The notes: generated by a model not told the origin, from the letters alone. A stretch of DNA of 35,758 bases from Clostridia bacterium (GCA_017542695.1 JAFXWT010000368.1:1-35758), one strand, 5' to 3'. Numbered from the stretch's first letter, positions 1 through 7,364 are shown. A program made the numbers and translations.

Positions 1-2
1 AC

Positions 3-89
3 TGCGAGCTTTCCATCGTGCTCGGCATTCCTTATGACAACGTGGAAAATTACATCACGGAGCAAATAGAAGAACAAAAAGACGCTTGA
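3..89 (+). CDS. 3' end of an unidentified gene (partial)
   Basis: The window opens inside a plus-strand reading frame that runs without a stop to a TGA at 87-89. The 28 visible residues end in a charged, Glu/Gln-rich tail (EQIEEQKDA). A strong hairpin terminator follows 10 bases later, which supports a genuine gene end. Too little is visible to assign a family. Confidence 0.6.
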   Translation, partial: CELSIVLGIPYDNVENYITEQIEEQKDA

Positions 90-98
90 AATAATATG

Positions 99-126
99 AC
101 CGCCCGCAAAAGCGGGCGGTTGTTTT
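99..126. terminator. Bidirectional Rho-independent terminator
   Basis: A 9-bp GC-rich stem (99-107 with 112-120, arm ACCGCCCGC) has an AAAA loop and is followed by TGTTTTT. It ends the partial plus-strand gene. The T tract overlaps the stop codon of the minus-strand fucosidase, so it probably ends that transcript too. Confidence 0.85.
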
Positions 127-1196
127 TATATCTCCTTTATCTGTTCCCCGAATTCGCGGCACGCGGCGTAAAAGCCCTCGGGTACAGCGCCGTCGCGGTC
201 GGGCGCGATGTTCGGCAGGTAATTCCCGCCGAATTTTTTTACGATCGAATAGTGCTCGGTCATGTAATCGAGCGAGCGGAACTTGTCGGCATTCTTGACG
301 TACGACCAGCCCCCTCCGACGTGCCAGCACTCGCACGCCTCCCAGTATTTCGCCGTCGGACGCTCTGATGGCAAATAGCACTCGTATTTCGTGTTGTAAT
401 CGCCGACGCCCCACAGGCGATCGTTGACGACGATGGACGGCTGCAGCGCGCGTATCTCATCTATCGTGATTATCTTCGACGTGTCTTTCATCGAGCCGTC
501 AAACCACAGAATGTCAATTTTTCCATACCGGGTCAGAAGCTCCGTCACCTGCGCGTTGACGTACTTGGTGTAAGAGTCGTAGTGATCGGCGGGCATTCCG
601 GGGATGTCGCCTATCGGGTTATGATATATGTCCTTGTTCGGTCTGTCGGGATATTTTTCGCTCCGCGAGCCCACCATGAACGACATATATTTCTGATTGA
701 AGTGCCAGTCGGGCGGAGAATAGTAAAGCCCGACTTTCAGCCCAACGGCGCGGCACGCCGTGACGTACTCGCCTACGAGGTCGCGCCCGTGCATATACTG
801 TTTTGTCGAAAAATCGCCTGCGTCGCTCGGCCACATCGCATAGCCGTCGTGGTGGCGAGTCGTGAAAACGGCATACGAAAATCCCGCCTCTTTGACAGCC
901 GAGAGCCACCGCTCGGGCTCAAATTTCTTCGGATCGAAGACCTCCGCCTGCTTCCAATAATCGTATGGCGTTAGCCATCCGTTACCCTTTGCCTTTCGTT
1001 CGGGATTGTCCATCATCCCCCACGAGATGTCGCAGTCGCCGTGAACCGTCGAAATGCCGAAATGGATGAACAGCCCGAGCTGCGTGGGATCAAAAAACCA
1101 CTGCGCGTCGGGATTTGTCGTTCGCTCGAACGGCACGCCGCTGTTTGTGTAGCCGATTATCTCGTGTTGAGAAGTCGCTTCGCTTAAATCGCTCAT
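126..1196 (-). CDS. Alpha-L-fucosidase, glycoside hydrolase family 29
   Basis: Predicted to release terminal alpha-L-fucose from host or plant glycans. The 356-residue protein shows the GH29 landmarks in order: GLFIHFGI (41-48), FTTRHHDGYAMWPS (111-124), GLKVGLYYSPPDW (152-164) and ILWFDG (229-234), where Asp233 is the expected retaining nucleophile. No signal peptide is visible, so it is likely cytoplasmic and acts on imported oligosaccharides. It is shorter than many GH29 enzymes, which carry a C-terminal beta-sandwich; here the protein stops after the catalytic TIM barrel. An AAGGAGA-type ribosome site lies at about 1203-1210 and a good sigma-A promoter at 1227-1255. Fucose is the inferred substrate; related 6-deoxy sugars are possible. 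Confidence 0.9.
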   Translation of the reverse strand: MSDLSEATSQHEIIGYTNSGVPFERTTNPDAQWFFDPTQLGLFIHFGISTVHGDCDISWGMMDNPERKAKGNGWLTPYDYWKQAEVFDPKKFEPERWLSAVKEAGFSYAVFTTRHHDGYAMWPSDAGDFSTKQYMHGRDLVGEYVTACRAVGLKVGLYYSPPDWHFNQKYMSFMVGSRSEKYPDRPNKDIYHNPIGDIPGMPADHYDSYTKYVNAQVTELLTRYGKIDILWFDGSMKDTSKIITIDEIRALQPSIVVNDRLWGVGDYNTKYECYLPSERPTAKYWEACECWHVGGGWSYVKNADKFRSLDYMTEHYSIVKKFGGNYLPNIAPDRDGAVPEGFYAACREFGEQIKEI

Positions 1197-1226
1197 TTGT
1201 TTTTCTCCTTTTTTGTTTTTACCGAT

Positions 1227-1255
1227 ATTTTATCACAAAAGCGCGACTTTTGCAA
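1227..1255 (-). promoter_or_regulatory. Sigma-A promoter of the fucosidase
   Basis: On the minus strand TTGCAA (1255-1250) and TAAAAT (1232-1227) are separated by 17 bases, with an extended TGA just before the -10. It sits directly against the 3' end of sigK, so the fucosidase can be transcribed independently, although no terminator stops sigK read-through. Confidence 0.7.
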
Positions 1256-1259
1256 GATT

Positions 1260-1940
1260 TTATATCATCTTGCCGATTTTTTCGAGCGCCGCCTTTTCAA
1301 TGCGAGAGACGTACGAGCGCGAAATACCGAGCAGCTCCGCCACCTCGCGCTGAGCGAGCGGCGCGCGCCCGTCGAGGCCGTATCTCAAAACGAGGATCTT
1401 CCGTTCCCGTTCAGGTAGATCGCTCATGATTATCTTCATCGCGCGCTGAGCTTTCGTCTTTGAGTCGATGTCGTCGGCGATCGTATCGTCGACGCTGATG
1501 ATGTCGATGTACGTCAGGGGATTGCCGTCCTTGTCGGTGTCGATCGGCTCGTTCATCGAGACTTCGCCCGCCGTCTTTTTCTGAGCGCGGAAATACATCA
1601 GTATCTCGTTCTGCATGCACTTGCCCGCGTAAGTCGCAAATCGCGCGCCGTTTTTGATGTCGAACGTGTCGATCGCCTTTATCAGTCCGATCGTGCCGAT
1701 GGAGATCAGATCGTCCTGACACTGACTTTGCGTGTAGTATTTTTTCACGATGTGCGCCACAAGGCGCAGGTTGTGCTCGATCAGCCGCGAGCGTGCCGCC
1801 ATGTCGCCATCCTCCTTGTATTGCCTGAAGCATTCCGCCTCCTCTTTCGGCGACAGCGGCGGCGGAAAGCTCTGCGTGTATGAGACTTTGAGGAACAGAT
1901 ATAGGAAATTTGACGCGAGAAATGAAAAAAATCCGAGCAT
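1260..1940 (-). CDS. sigK: RNA polymerase sporulation sigma factor SigK (pro-sigma-K)
   Basis: Late mother-cell sigma factor directing spore coat and cortex genes. The 226 residues match sigma-K closely: a hydrophobic pro-sequence (1 to about 20), then region 2 with RLIEHNLRLVAHIVKKY (52-68) and DDLISIGTIGLIKAID (76-91), and region 4 with REVAELLGISRSYVSRIEK (198-216). By alignment from memory with Bacillus pro-sigma-K, cleavage would fall near residue 20, before the conserved FPPPLS stretch. The gene is continuous, with no intervening skin-type element. Start ATG at 1940-1938, GGAGGG ribosome site at 1951-1946. A minus-strand TATAAT at 1975-1970 could be a -10, but I see no convincing -35. 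The pro-sequence separates it from the related SigE. Confidence 0.93.
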   Translation of the reverse strand: MLGFFSFLASNFLYLFLKVSYTQSFPPPLSPKEEAECFRQYKEDGDMAARSRLIEHNLRLVAHIVKKYYTQSQCQDDLISIGTIGLIKAIDTFDIKNGARFATYAGKCMQNEILMYFRAQKKTAGEVSMNEPIDTDKDGNPLTYIDIISVDDTIADDIDSKTKAQRAMKIIMSDLPERERKILVLRYGLDGRAPLAQREVAELLGISRSYVSRIEKAALEKIGKMI

Positions 1941-1998
1941 TGTTACCCTCCGGAAGATGATATGTTAAAATTATATTCGGAGGGCGGCGCTTTTTTTC

Positions 1999-2027
1999 TT
2001 GACCGACAGGCGATTTGATGGTAAAAT
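1999..2027 (+). promoter_or_regulatory. Sigma-A promoter of the polysaccharide deacetylase
   Basis: TTGACC (1999-2004) and TAAAAT (2022-2027) are 17 bases apart. The expected start of transcription (about 2034) coincides with the GGAGGTG ribosome site (2034-2040), so the mRNA would have almost no leader. Either the true start is a little upstream or the ribosome site lies at the very 5' end. Confidence 0.5.
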
Positions 2028-2046
2028 ATTATCGGAGGTGAAAAAG

Positions 2047-2775
2047 ATGAAGTCTTCATTCAAGGTCATCGCGGTGATGGCGGCGCTCATCGTCGCGGCG
2101 GCGATAGTGCTTGCGGCGATCGTTTCCGCCGGCTCGTCGGAAAGGTACGTCACCAAGGCGTTCATGTATCATGCGATATCGGACATGACGAACGAAAACG
2201 AATCGCTTTTCGTTTCGCCGCTCGAATTCGAGAAGCAGATCGCGTGGCTTTCCGACGCGGGCTTTACCTCCGTTTTTGCCGACGAATACGGAAAATACAA
2301 ATACAAAACGGCGGCGATCACGTTTGACGACGGATACGAGAACGTCTACACCGAGGCGTTCCCGATACTGAAAAAATATAACTTCAAAGCGACGGTTTTT
2401 CTCATCACTTCCCCCGCCGAGGGACACCTGACCGACGACGAGATACGCGAAATGACGGCGTCGGGACTCGTTATGTTCGGCTCTCATACCGAAACGCACC
2501 GCGACCTGACGGCGCTTTCCGACAGCGAGATTATGACCGAACTTTCCGCGTCGACGGAAAAGATCGAAAAATTGACGGGCAAAAAGGCGACGTCGCTTGC
2601 CTATCCCTACGGCGCATTTGACGCGCGCGTCATTGCCGCGGCGAAAAAATGCGGGTACAAATGCGCTTACACAATAGCCGATCCCGTCGGCGGCGAGAAT
2701 GCGTTCCGCCTGCCGCGCTATACCATCTGGCGCGAAACGAAGATCGACGTTTTCATTAAAATGACAGAAAAATAA
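2047..2775 (+). CDS. Polysaccharide deacetylase (carbohydrate esterase family 4)
   Basis: Predicted metal-dependent deacetylase of peptidoglycan or another acetylated polysaccharide outside the membrane. The 242-residue protein begins with a single uncleaved-looking membrane anchor (about 6-28, Ala/Val/Ile rich), then the NodB fold: motif 1 TFDDGYEN, motif 2 GSHTETHRDL supplying the metal-binding His pair, and motif 3 YPYGAFD. The frame is open upstream to an ATG at 1999, but that codon lies in the -35 hexamer; the ATG at 2047 has a perfect GGAGGTG six bases before it and gives a normal anchor. It ends 33 bases before the GH2 gene and is probably co-transcribed with it. PdaA-like roles in spore cortex maturation are possible but cannot be told apart here. 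Confidence 0.88.
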   Translation: MKSSFKVIAVMAALIVAAAIVLAAIVSAGSSERYVTKAFMYHAISDMTNENESLFVSPLEFEKQIAWLSDAGFTSVFADEYGKYKYKTAAITFDDGYENVYTEAFPILKKYNFKATVFLITSPAEGHLTDDEIREMTASGLVMFGSHTETHRDLTALSDSEIMTELSASTEKIEKLTGKKATSLAYPYGAFDARVIAAAKKCGYKCAYTIADPVGGENAFRLPRYTIWRETKIDVFIKMTEK

Positions 2776-2808
2776 TCGACAAATTTAAGATAAATCACGG
2801 AGGGGCGT

Positions 2809-5130
2809 ATGGACGTAAAGAAACTGAATATCTCATCGGGCTGGAGCGTTTACTATTCGAGAAACGCCGACTGCAAAAGCTGGGCGGAAAGCGTCACGAG
2901 CGAGAGCGCGCTCGCGCGTCGCGGCGCGGATAAAATTCCCGCCGAGGTGCCGGGGTGCTTCGTGCTCGATATGTACCGCGCGGGCAAGATCCCCGATCCG
3001 TTTTTCGGCGATAATCTCATAAAACTCCAATACCTTGAAACGATGCACCTGTGGTACGTGACAAAATTCACATGCGATTTCACGGAAGGCGATGCGCTGC
3101 TGTTTGAGGGAGTCGACACGATCGCCGATGTATATCTCGACGGAAAACACATCCTCCGCACCGAAAACATGTTCATCCCGCATCGCGCGGCTGTGACGGG
3201 GAGCGGCGAGCACGAGCTCGTTGTTCATATCACGCCCGCCGTCATCGAAGCGAGAAAATATAAAGTCCCCGCGCAGTCGAACGCGCTGTGGTATAACTAT
3301 CAGGGGATGTATATACGCAAAGCGGCGTATTCGTTCGGCTGGGATATTTTGCCGCGCGTCGCGTCGGGCGGGATATGGAAGCCCGTTTACGTCGTGAGCG
3401 AAAAAGCCGACGCGATAAACGACGTTTTCGTTTACACCCTCTATACAAAGCCCGACGAAAACAAAGCCAAGATACGCATATATTTTGACATTTCCGTGTC
3501 GGGAGATATGGTTCAGAATTACCTCATCCGCTTCAGCGGTAAATGCGGCGACAGCGAATTCAGTGAGGAGATCACCCCGTGGGGCACGCAGTACAGCCGC
3601 ATGGCGTTCGTCATCGAGAACGCAAAGCTCTGGTGGCCGCGCGGCTACGGTGAGTCAAATCTATACGACTGCCGCGCCGAGCTGATCCGCGACGGCGAAG
3701 TGCTTGATACGTATTGTCTCAAAGTCGGCGTGCGCACCGTCGAGCTCGTCCGCTCGGATAGCATAAAGGACGGCGAGGGCGAATTTGTGTTCAGAATAAA
3801 CAATACGCCGACGTTTTGCCGCGGCGTCAACTGGTCGCCTCTCTCTCCGTTCCCGTCCGAGAACGAAAAAATGCTCGACCGCGGGCTGAAAGCCCTTTAT
3901 GACACTGGCTCGAACTGCGTCAGGATGTGGGGCGGCGGCATATACGAGGACGATAAATTCTTCAACTACTGCGACGAGCACGGCATTATGGTCTGGCAGG
4001 ATTTCATGATGGCTTGCGCCGTCTACCCGCAGGACAGGACGTTTGCCGATAAGCTCGAAGAGGAAGCGACATATCAGATCATCCGCCTGCGCCGCCACCC
4101 GTCGCTTGTGCTCTGGTCGGGCGACAACGAGTGCGACTGTACGTATAATACGTGGGGCGGCGTCGTGCGCGACCCGAACGAAAACGTAATCACGCGCGAG
4201 CTTTTGCCGCGCCTTATCAGAATGCACGATTTCTCACGCCCGTATCTGCCGTCCTCTCCCTATATTTCCGAGGAGTGTTTCAAACTCGGGCTCCACTCGC
4301 CCGAGGAGCATCTGTGGGGCGACAGACCGCACTACCGTAGCGATTACTACACAAAATCGGAGTGCCGCTTCGTCAGCGAGATCGGTCATCACGGCGCGGT
4401 GTCGCCCGCGAGCGCCGAAAAATTCATCGGCAAGGAGAACCTCTACCCGATAATCTCCGAAAGCGGCGAGGCGAACGATCACTGGATGGCGCACGCGACG
4501 GAAACGCAGCTGACGCACCGCGAATCGCCTTATAAGTACCGTATGAAAATGCTCGAAAAGAAAGTCACCGATTACGTCGGAAAGCTCCCCGAAACGTACG
4601 CGGAATTTGCGAAGATAAGCCAGATCGTCCACGCGGAAGCAGTCAAATATTTCATCGAACTCTTCCGCGGTGAAAAGTGGCGCCGCACGGGAATAATTTA
4701 TTGGAACCTTGCAGACGGATGGCCGCTTTCGTGCGAGGCGATCGTCGATTACTACGGCAAGCGCAAGCTCGCGTTCGGCTTTATGAAGCGCGCTTACGCG
4801 CCCGTGTACCTGATGTTAAAAGAAACGGACGGCAAACTCTCGCTCGTCGCGTCGAACGACACGCTCGGCGACGCTGAGATATCGTATAAAGTCACAGACG
4901 CCGAGAGCGGCGCGCTTCTCGCCGAGGGGCACGGCGTCTCACGCGCCAATGAAGTGACGGCGCTTTCCGCCGTCTCGCTCCCGTCAGTGAGCACGTTTGC
5001 CAAGATCGAATGGACGGAGGGCGGCAAAACGAGCGTATCGCACTACTTTGCCGACATATATCACATTGACGTCGAGAAGTACCTTGCGTGCCTTGAAAAG
5101 TGCGGAGAAAGCGAATTTGAAGGATTTTGA
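2809..5130 (+). CDS. Glycoside hydrolase family 2, beta-mannosidase type
   Basis: Predicted to hydrolyse terminal beta-mannosides, for example from mannan or N-glycan fragments. The 773-residue protein has the GH2 order: N-terminal jelly-roll sugar-binding region with YLDGKHI (109-115), an immunoglobulin-like domain (about 200-310), then the TIM barrel with NCVRMWGGGIYE (369-380), the acid/base motif HPSLVLWSGDNECD (430-443, Glu441) and the nucleophile motif FVSEIGHHG (521-529, Glu524). The NCVRMWGGG and WSGDNE signatures favour mannosidase over galactosidase or glucuronidase. No signal peptide is seen, so it is likely cytoplasmic. Its GGAGG ribosome site at 2799-2803 precedes ATG 2809. It is somewhat shorter than typical beta-mannosidases (about 820-900 residues). 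Confidence 0.88.
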   Translation: MDVKKLNISSGWSVYYSRNADCKSWAESVTSESALARRGADKIPAEVPGCFVLDMYRAGKIPDPFFGDNLIKLQYLETMHLWYVTKFTCDFTEGDALLFEGVDTIADVYLDGKHILRTENMFIPHRAAVTGSGEHELVVHITPAVIEARKYKVPAQSNALWYNYQGMYIRKAAYSFGWDILPRVASGGIWKPVYVVSEKADAINDVFVYTLYTKPDENKAKIRIYFDISVSGDMVQNYLIRFSGKCGDSEFSEEITPWGTQYSRMAFVIENAKLWWPRGYGESNLYDCRAELIRDGEVLDTYCLKVGVRTVELVRSDSIKDGEGEFVFRINNTPTFCRGVNWSPLSPFPSENEKMLDRGLKALYDTGSNCVRMWGGGIYEDDKFFNYCDEHGIMVWQDFMMACAVYPQDRTFADKLEEEATYQIIRLRRHPSLVLWSGDNECDCTYNTWGGVVRDPNENVITRELLPRLIRMHDFSRPYLPSSPYISEECFKLGLHSPEEHLWGDRPHYRSDYYTKSECRFVSEIGHHGAVSPASAEKFIGKENLYPIISESGEANDHWMAHATETQLTHRESPYKYRMKMLEKKVTDYVGKLPETYAEFAKISQIVHAEAVKYFIELFRGEKWRRTGIIYWNLADGWPLSCEAIVDYYGKRKLAFGFMKRAYAPVYLMLKETDGKLSLVASNDTLGDAEISYKVTDAESGALLAEGHGVSRANEVTALSAVSLPSVSTFAKIEWTEGGKTSVSHYFADIYHIDVEKYLACLEKCGESEFEGF

Positions 5131-5131
5131 A

Positions 5132-5160
5132 AAAGTCGGGCTTTTGCCCGACTTTTTTTT
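5132..5160 (+). terminator. Rho-independent terminator after the GH2 gene
   Basis: Stem AAAGTCGGGC (5132-5141) pairs with GCCCGACTTT (5146-5155) over a TTTT loop, followed by a run of T. It begins two bases after the GH2 stop codon. Confidence 0.9.
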
Positions 5161-5204
5161 GTATGGCGACGATGCGCGGTCACATCATCAAATAACAATG
5201 AAGC

Positions 5205-5235
5205 GTACTTTTTCTTTCGCGCTGAAAAAAAGTAC
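5205..5235. repeat. Dispersed T-rich/A-rich hairpin, copy 1
   Basis: An imperfect inverted repeat starts GTACTTTTTCTTT and ends AAAAAAAGTAC. Similar CTTTTCTT...AAGAAAAG hairpins occur at 14121-14154 and 18906-18944, in each case downstream of a terminator and upstream of the next promoter. Confidence 0.55.
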
Positions 5236-5243
5236 ATATAGTA

Positions 5244-5272
5244 TTGACAAAAGCGTTTTTTTATGTTATTAT
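5244..5272 (+). promoter_or_regulatory. Sigma-A promoter of the PLMP-like gene
   Basis: TTGACA (5244-5249) and TATTAT (5267-5272) are 17 bases apart. The predicted start of transcription (about 5279) lies just before the first of three 27-base repeats, so all three repeats would be in the mRNA. Confidence 0.8.
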
Positions 5273-5281
5273 GTTTTTACC

Positions 5282-5418
5282 GAGGGGACGGCACCCATAA
5301 TAAAAAACGGACGGTAGTATAAGCCACGAGGGGCAGGCACCCATTACAAAAAACAGCATACGGGGGCTTTATTTTTATTTTCAAAAGACGAAAGGGGATG
5401 ACACCCATCGAAAAAAAC
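5282..5418 (+). repeat. Three imperfect 27-bp direct repeats overlapping the translation start
   Basis: Copies lie at 5282-5308, 5328-5354 and 5392-5418. By my alignment 20 of 27 positions are identical in all three: AGGGG, then a variable triplet ending in G, then CACCCAT, three variable bases and AAAAAAC. In the third copy the variable triplet is the ATG start codon at 5398. In copies 1 and 2 it is ACG and CAG. Read in the matching frame all three encode x-(Ala/Thr)-Pro-Ile-x-Lys-Asn. They are either decayed duplications of the gene's 5' end or a repeated RNA-level site in the leader. Confidence 0.8.
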
Positions 5419-6039
5419 GTAAAAGTCGTCGATGAAAAAGGCAATATTCTCGAAGCGACCTACCCGAAACGGGCAAAAGGTCTTGTTAAGAACGGCAGGG
5501 CACGCTTTGTGGATGAAAACACCATTTGCCTTGCGTGTCCGCCGAATAAAATTTTGGAGGACAATAAAATGGATAACATAAACATCGACAAAACCACAGG
5601 CGAAGTTACGGAAACGACCGTACCCGCATCGAAGTATAACCTCGAATACGCGCTTGAACAGATCGAGCGCATCGCAAACGACCAAAAGCACATCACCGAA
5701 GCGATGGACGCGCTCAAATCCGCCGCATCAAACAGCGAAGCGACGATCGAGCAGGGCGGAACGAACGACAAGGTCGCCGAAGCCGTCGCCGAAACGGTAA
5801 AAGCGCGCGAAGCGACGAATCAGAAGCTCATCGAGTTCTACTTGAAAATGGTAGACGAGCTGAAGCCGAACGCAAAGCCGGAAAAGAAGATCGACAAAAG
5901 CGTTATCGACTTTATTCAGACGATGTACGGCAAAGTGTTGGACACGACGGTCGACTTCGATGACGACGAAGCCAGAAACGAAGCGATAAGCAACATCACT
6001 TCGCAAATGCACGATTTGATCAAACAAGCACTGAATTAG
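5398..6039 (+). CDS. PLMP/RRXRR-like N-terminal module fused to a helical domain, unknown function
   Basis: Residues 7-50 run from VKVVDEKGNILEATYPKRAK to GRARFVDENTICLACPP. The pattern (short beta strand, x-D-x-x-G, P-x-R-A-x-x-L-V-K-x-G-R-A-R-x-V, T-I-x-L) resembles the PLMP module at the start of IscB-like proteins; the resemblance is read by eye. Residues 58-213 are polar, Ala/Glu/Lys rich and predicted mostly helical, ending in SNITSQMHDLIKQALN; no nuclease or known catalytic motif is seen. The ATG at 5398 abuts its AGGGG directly, which is poor spacing. An in-frame ATG at 5569 (Met58) has GGAGG at 5556-5560 with ideal spacing, so a separate 156-residue product is likely. A strong promoter lies upstream and a terminator two bases downstream. 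No partner gene is visible. Confidence 0.7.
   Translation: MTPIEKNVKVVDEKGNILEATYPKRAKGLVKNGRARFVDENTICLACPPNKILEDNKMDNINIDKTTGEVTETTVPASKYNLEYALEQIERIANDQKHITEAMDALKSAASNSEATIEQGGTNDKVAEAVAETVKAREATNQKLIEFYLKMVDELKPNAKPEKKIDKSVIDFIQTMYGKVLDTTVDFDDDEARNEAISNITSQMHDLIKQALN
5556..5571 (+). promoter_or_regulatory. Strong internal ribosome binding site and in-frame start (Met58)
   Basis: GGAGG (5556-5560) is followed after eight bases by ATG (5569-5571), in frame with the longer product. It is a far better initiation site than the one at 5398. It marks exactly the boundary between the PLMP-like module and the helical domain. Confidence 0.65.
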
Positions 6040-6040
6040 A

Positions 6041-6066
6041 GAAAAGCCCGCGAAAGCGGGCTTTTC
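6041..6066. terminator. Bidirectional terminator between convergent genes
   Basis: Perfect 11-bp stem GAAAAGCCCGC (6041-6051) with GCGGGCTTTTC (6056-6066) and a GAAA loop. It serves the plus-strand PLMP-like gene and the minus-strand lipid kinase. Confidence 0.88.
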
Positions 6067-6083
6067 ATTATATACTTATGTAC

Positions 6084-6941
6084 TTACACCTTCGCCGGTA
6101 CCGCGGCTTTCGCCGTGTATTCCGTCACGCCGAGTACGGTTTCGCCGTCTATCTGCAGCGCCGTCGGCTTGTCGAACTCGACCTTGATCTCCTTGCCCGT
6201 CAGTATCTCGACCATTTCGGGATGTTTGACGTGCTCGCCCTTAAATATGGACGGGAAGACCATGAGCGTTTTGAGCTTGCTCTTCGCGTGAAGAACGACG
6301 ACGGAGAGCGTCTCGTTTTTGATCCTGCTCTGATCGGGCGCGATCATCATGCCGCCGCCGTAGTAGCGACCGTTCATCGCGGGAGCGAGCCAGACGTTTG
6401 AGTATTCCTTCGTCACGCCGTCGACCGTGACCTTCGCGTTTCTCGTCTTGAATTTGCCGAGCAGACCTTTGATGGCGATGGACGAATAATTGATCGGTTT
6501 GTCCGACGTCTTTTTCAGCTCGTCCGCGACCTCGCAGCAGTAGCCGTCGATGCCGTATCCGACGCCGTTGACGAAAAGACAGTCTTTGCCGTTGACCGTG
6601 ACCGTCGGCAGATTTCTTATGTAATCGTCAAGCGGGACGATATCGCCCTTATTTACGCCGATGTCGGTCATGAAGTCGTTGCCGCTTCCCGTCGCGTAGT
6701 GAAAAATATTATGCTTTTCGATATCCTTCGTGTCGTTGACGAAACGGTTGATCGTTCCGTCGCCGCCGCAGATGATGAACTTGTCGTCCGCCTGCTTGCT
6801 CTCGAAAAAGCTCGCGTAATTAAAGATCGTCGTGATGTCGATCGTCTCCGTTTTTTCGTCTTTCAGCTTTTCGAGAAGAGGCGCGATCGCTTCCTTGCCC
6901 GTCTTGTTATTTGAAAGTGAATTATAAAGAACGTATGTCAT
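6084..6941 (-). CDS. Diacylglycerol kinase-family lipid kinase (YegS/BmrU type)
   Basis: Predicted to phosphorylate diacylglycerol or a related lipid alcohol at the inner membrane face, recycling lipid for phospholipid synthesis. The 285 residues carry the family hallmark CGGDGTINRFVN (58-69) and ATGSGNDFMTD (83-93), followed by the C-terminal beta-sandwich region with NGVGYGIDG, NGRYYGGGMMIAP and LQIDGE. Length is normal for the family (about 290-300). The ATG at 6941-6939 has AAGGA at 6954-6950. It lies 32 bases downstream of the HMA-domain gene on the same strand and probably shares its promoter at 7249-7277. Sphingosine or undecaprenol substrates cannot be excluded. Confidence 0.88.
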   Translation of the reverse strand: MTYVLYNSLSNNKTGKEAIAPLLEKLKDEKTETIDITTIFNYASFFESKQADDKFIICGGDGTINRFVNDTKDIEKHNIFHYATGSGNDFMTDIGVNKGDIVPLDDYIRNLPTVTVNGKDCLFVNGVGYGIDGYCCEVADELKKTSDKPINYSSIAIKGLLGKFKTRNAKVTVDGVTKEYSNVWLAPAMNGRYYGGGMMIAPDQSRIKNETLSVVVLHAKSKLKTLMVFPSIFKGEHVKHPEMVEILTGKEIKVEFDKPTALQIDGETVLGVTEYTAKAAVPAKV

Positions 6942-6973
6942 GGCTTTTTTCCTTTTCTATATTGTTTTTCGGT

Positions 6974-7198
6974 TCAGCATTCCTCGCTCGAAACGGATAC
7001 GAATTTATATCCCGTTTCGTCGACGACTTTTTTTATTTCCTCGGCGTCGAGCGGAGAAACGGATGTTATGACCGTTTCGTTTTTCGAGTGCGAGGATGTA
7101 ACTTTTTTGATTTTGAAATTTTTACGGAACGCGTCGTTCATGTGCGCTTCGCACATTCCGCACATCATTCCTTCGATCTTGACTGTTGTTTTTACCAT
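6974..7198 (-). CDS. Heavy-metal-associated (HMA) domain protein, copper-chaperone-like
   Basis: A 74-residue single-domain protein with the HMA fold pattern: strand MVKTTVKIEGM, then the metal site MCGMCEAHM with the CxxC pair Cys13/Cys16, a helix, and a closing strand (GYKFVSVS). Such proteins bind Cu(I) or a similar soft metal. No P-type ATPase or CsoR gene is nearby, so the partner is unknown. I chose the ATG at 7198 over one seven codons upstream because AAAGGAG (7211-7205) is correctly placed for it. It is the first gene of a likely two-gene unit with the lipid kinase, an association I cannot explain functionally. Confidence 0.85.
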   Translation of the reverse strand: MVKTTVKIEGMMCGMCEAHMNDAFRKNFKIKKVTSSHSKNETVITSVSPLDAEEIKKVVDETGYKFVSVSSEEC

Positions 7199-7248
7199 TT
7201 CGGGCTCCTTTCGCCGCACCGCGCGGGAATTTTTCTTTATTCATACTA

Positions 7249-7277
7249 ATTATACCCCGTTTTTTACAAAATGTCAA
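7249..7277 (-). promoter_or_regulatory. Consensus sigma-A promoter of the HMA/lipid kinase unit
   Basis: On the minus strand TTGACA (7277-7272) and TATAAT (7254-7249) are separated by exactly 17 bases. It lies 51 bases upstream of the HMA start codon. Confidence 0.85.
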
Positions 7278-7304
7278 GCGCGGATTTTTCGCTCACGATC
7301 CCTC

Positions 7305-7333
7305 TTGCGTTTTCGCGCGGTTTGTGATAGAAT
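7305..7333 (+). promoter_or_regulatory. Sigma-A promoter of the Ppx/GppA gene
   Basis: TTGCGT (7305-7310) and TAGAAT (7328-7333) are 17 bases apart, with an extended TGA before the -10. It is divergent from the HMA promoter 28 bases away. Confidence 0.7.
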
Positions 7334-7364
7334 ATAGCAGTAATGAAAAAACGGGAGGCGCGCG

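Noticed and set aside
2056..2499. Minus-strand open frame opposite the polysaccharide deacetylase
   Set aside because: Antisense shadow; Arg-rich, no ribosome site, no motif.
5282..5418. CRISPR-like array
   Set aside because: Only three degenerate 27-bp copies with unequal spacing (46 and 64 bases), overlapping a start codon, with no cas genes in the window.
5398..6039. IscB/TnpB-type nuclease with an associated guide RNA
   Set aside because: Only the PLMP-like N-terminus is present; there is no RuvC or HNH motif and no room for a conserved guide RNA other than the short repeated leader.
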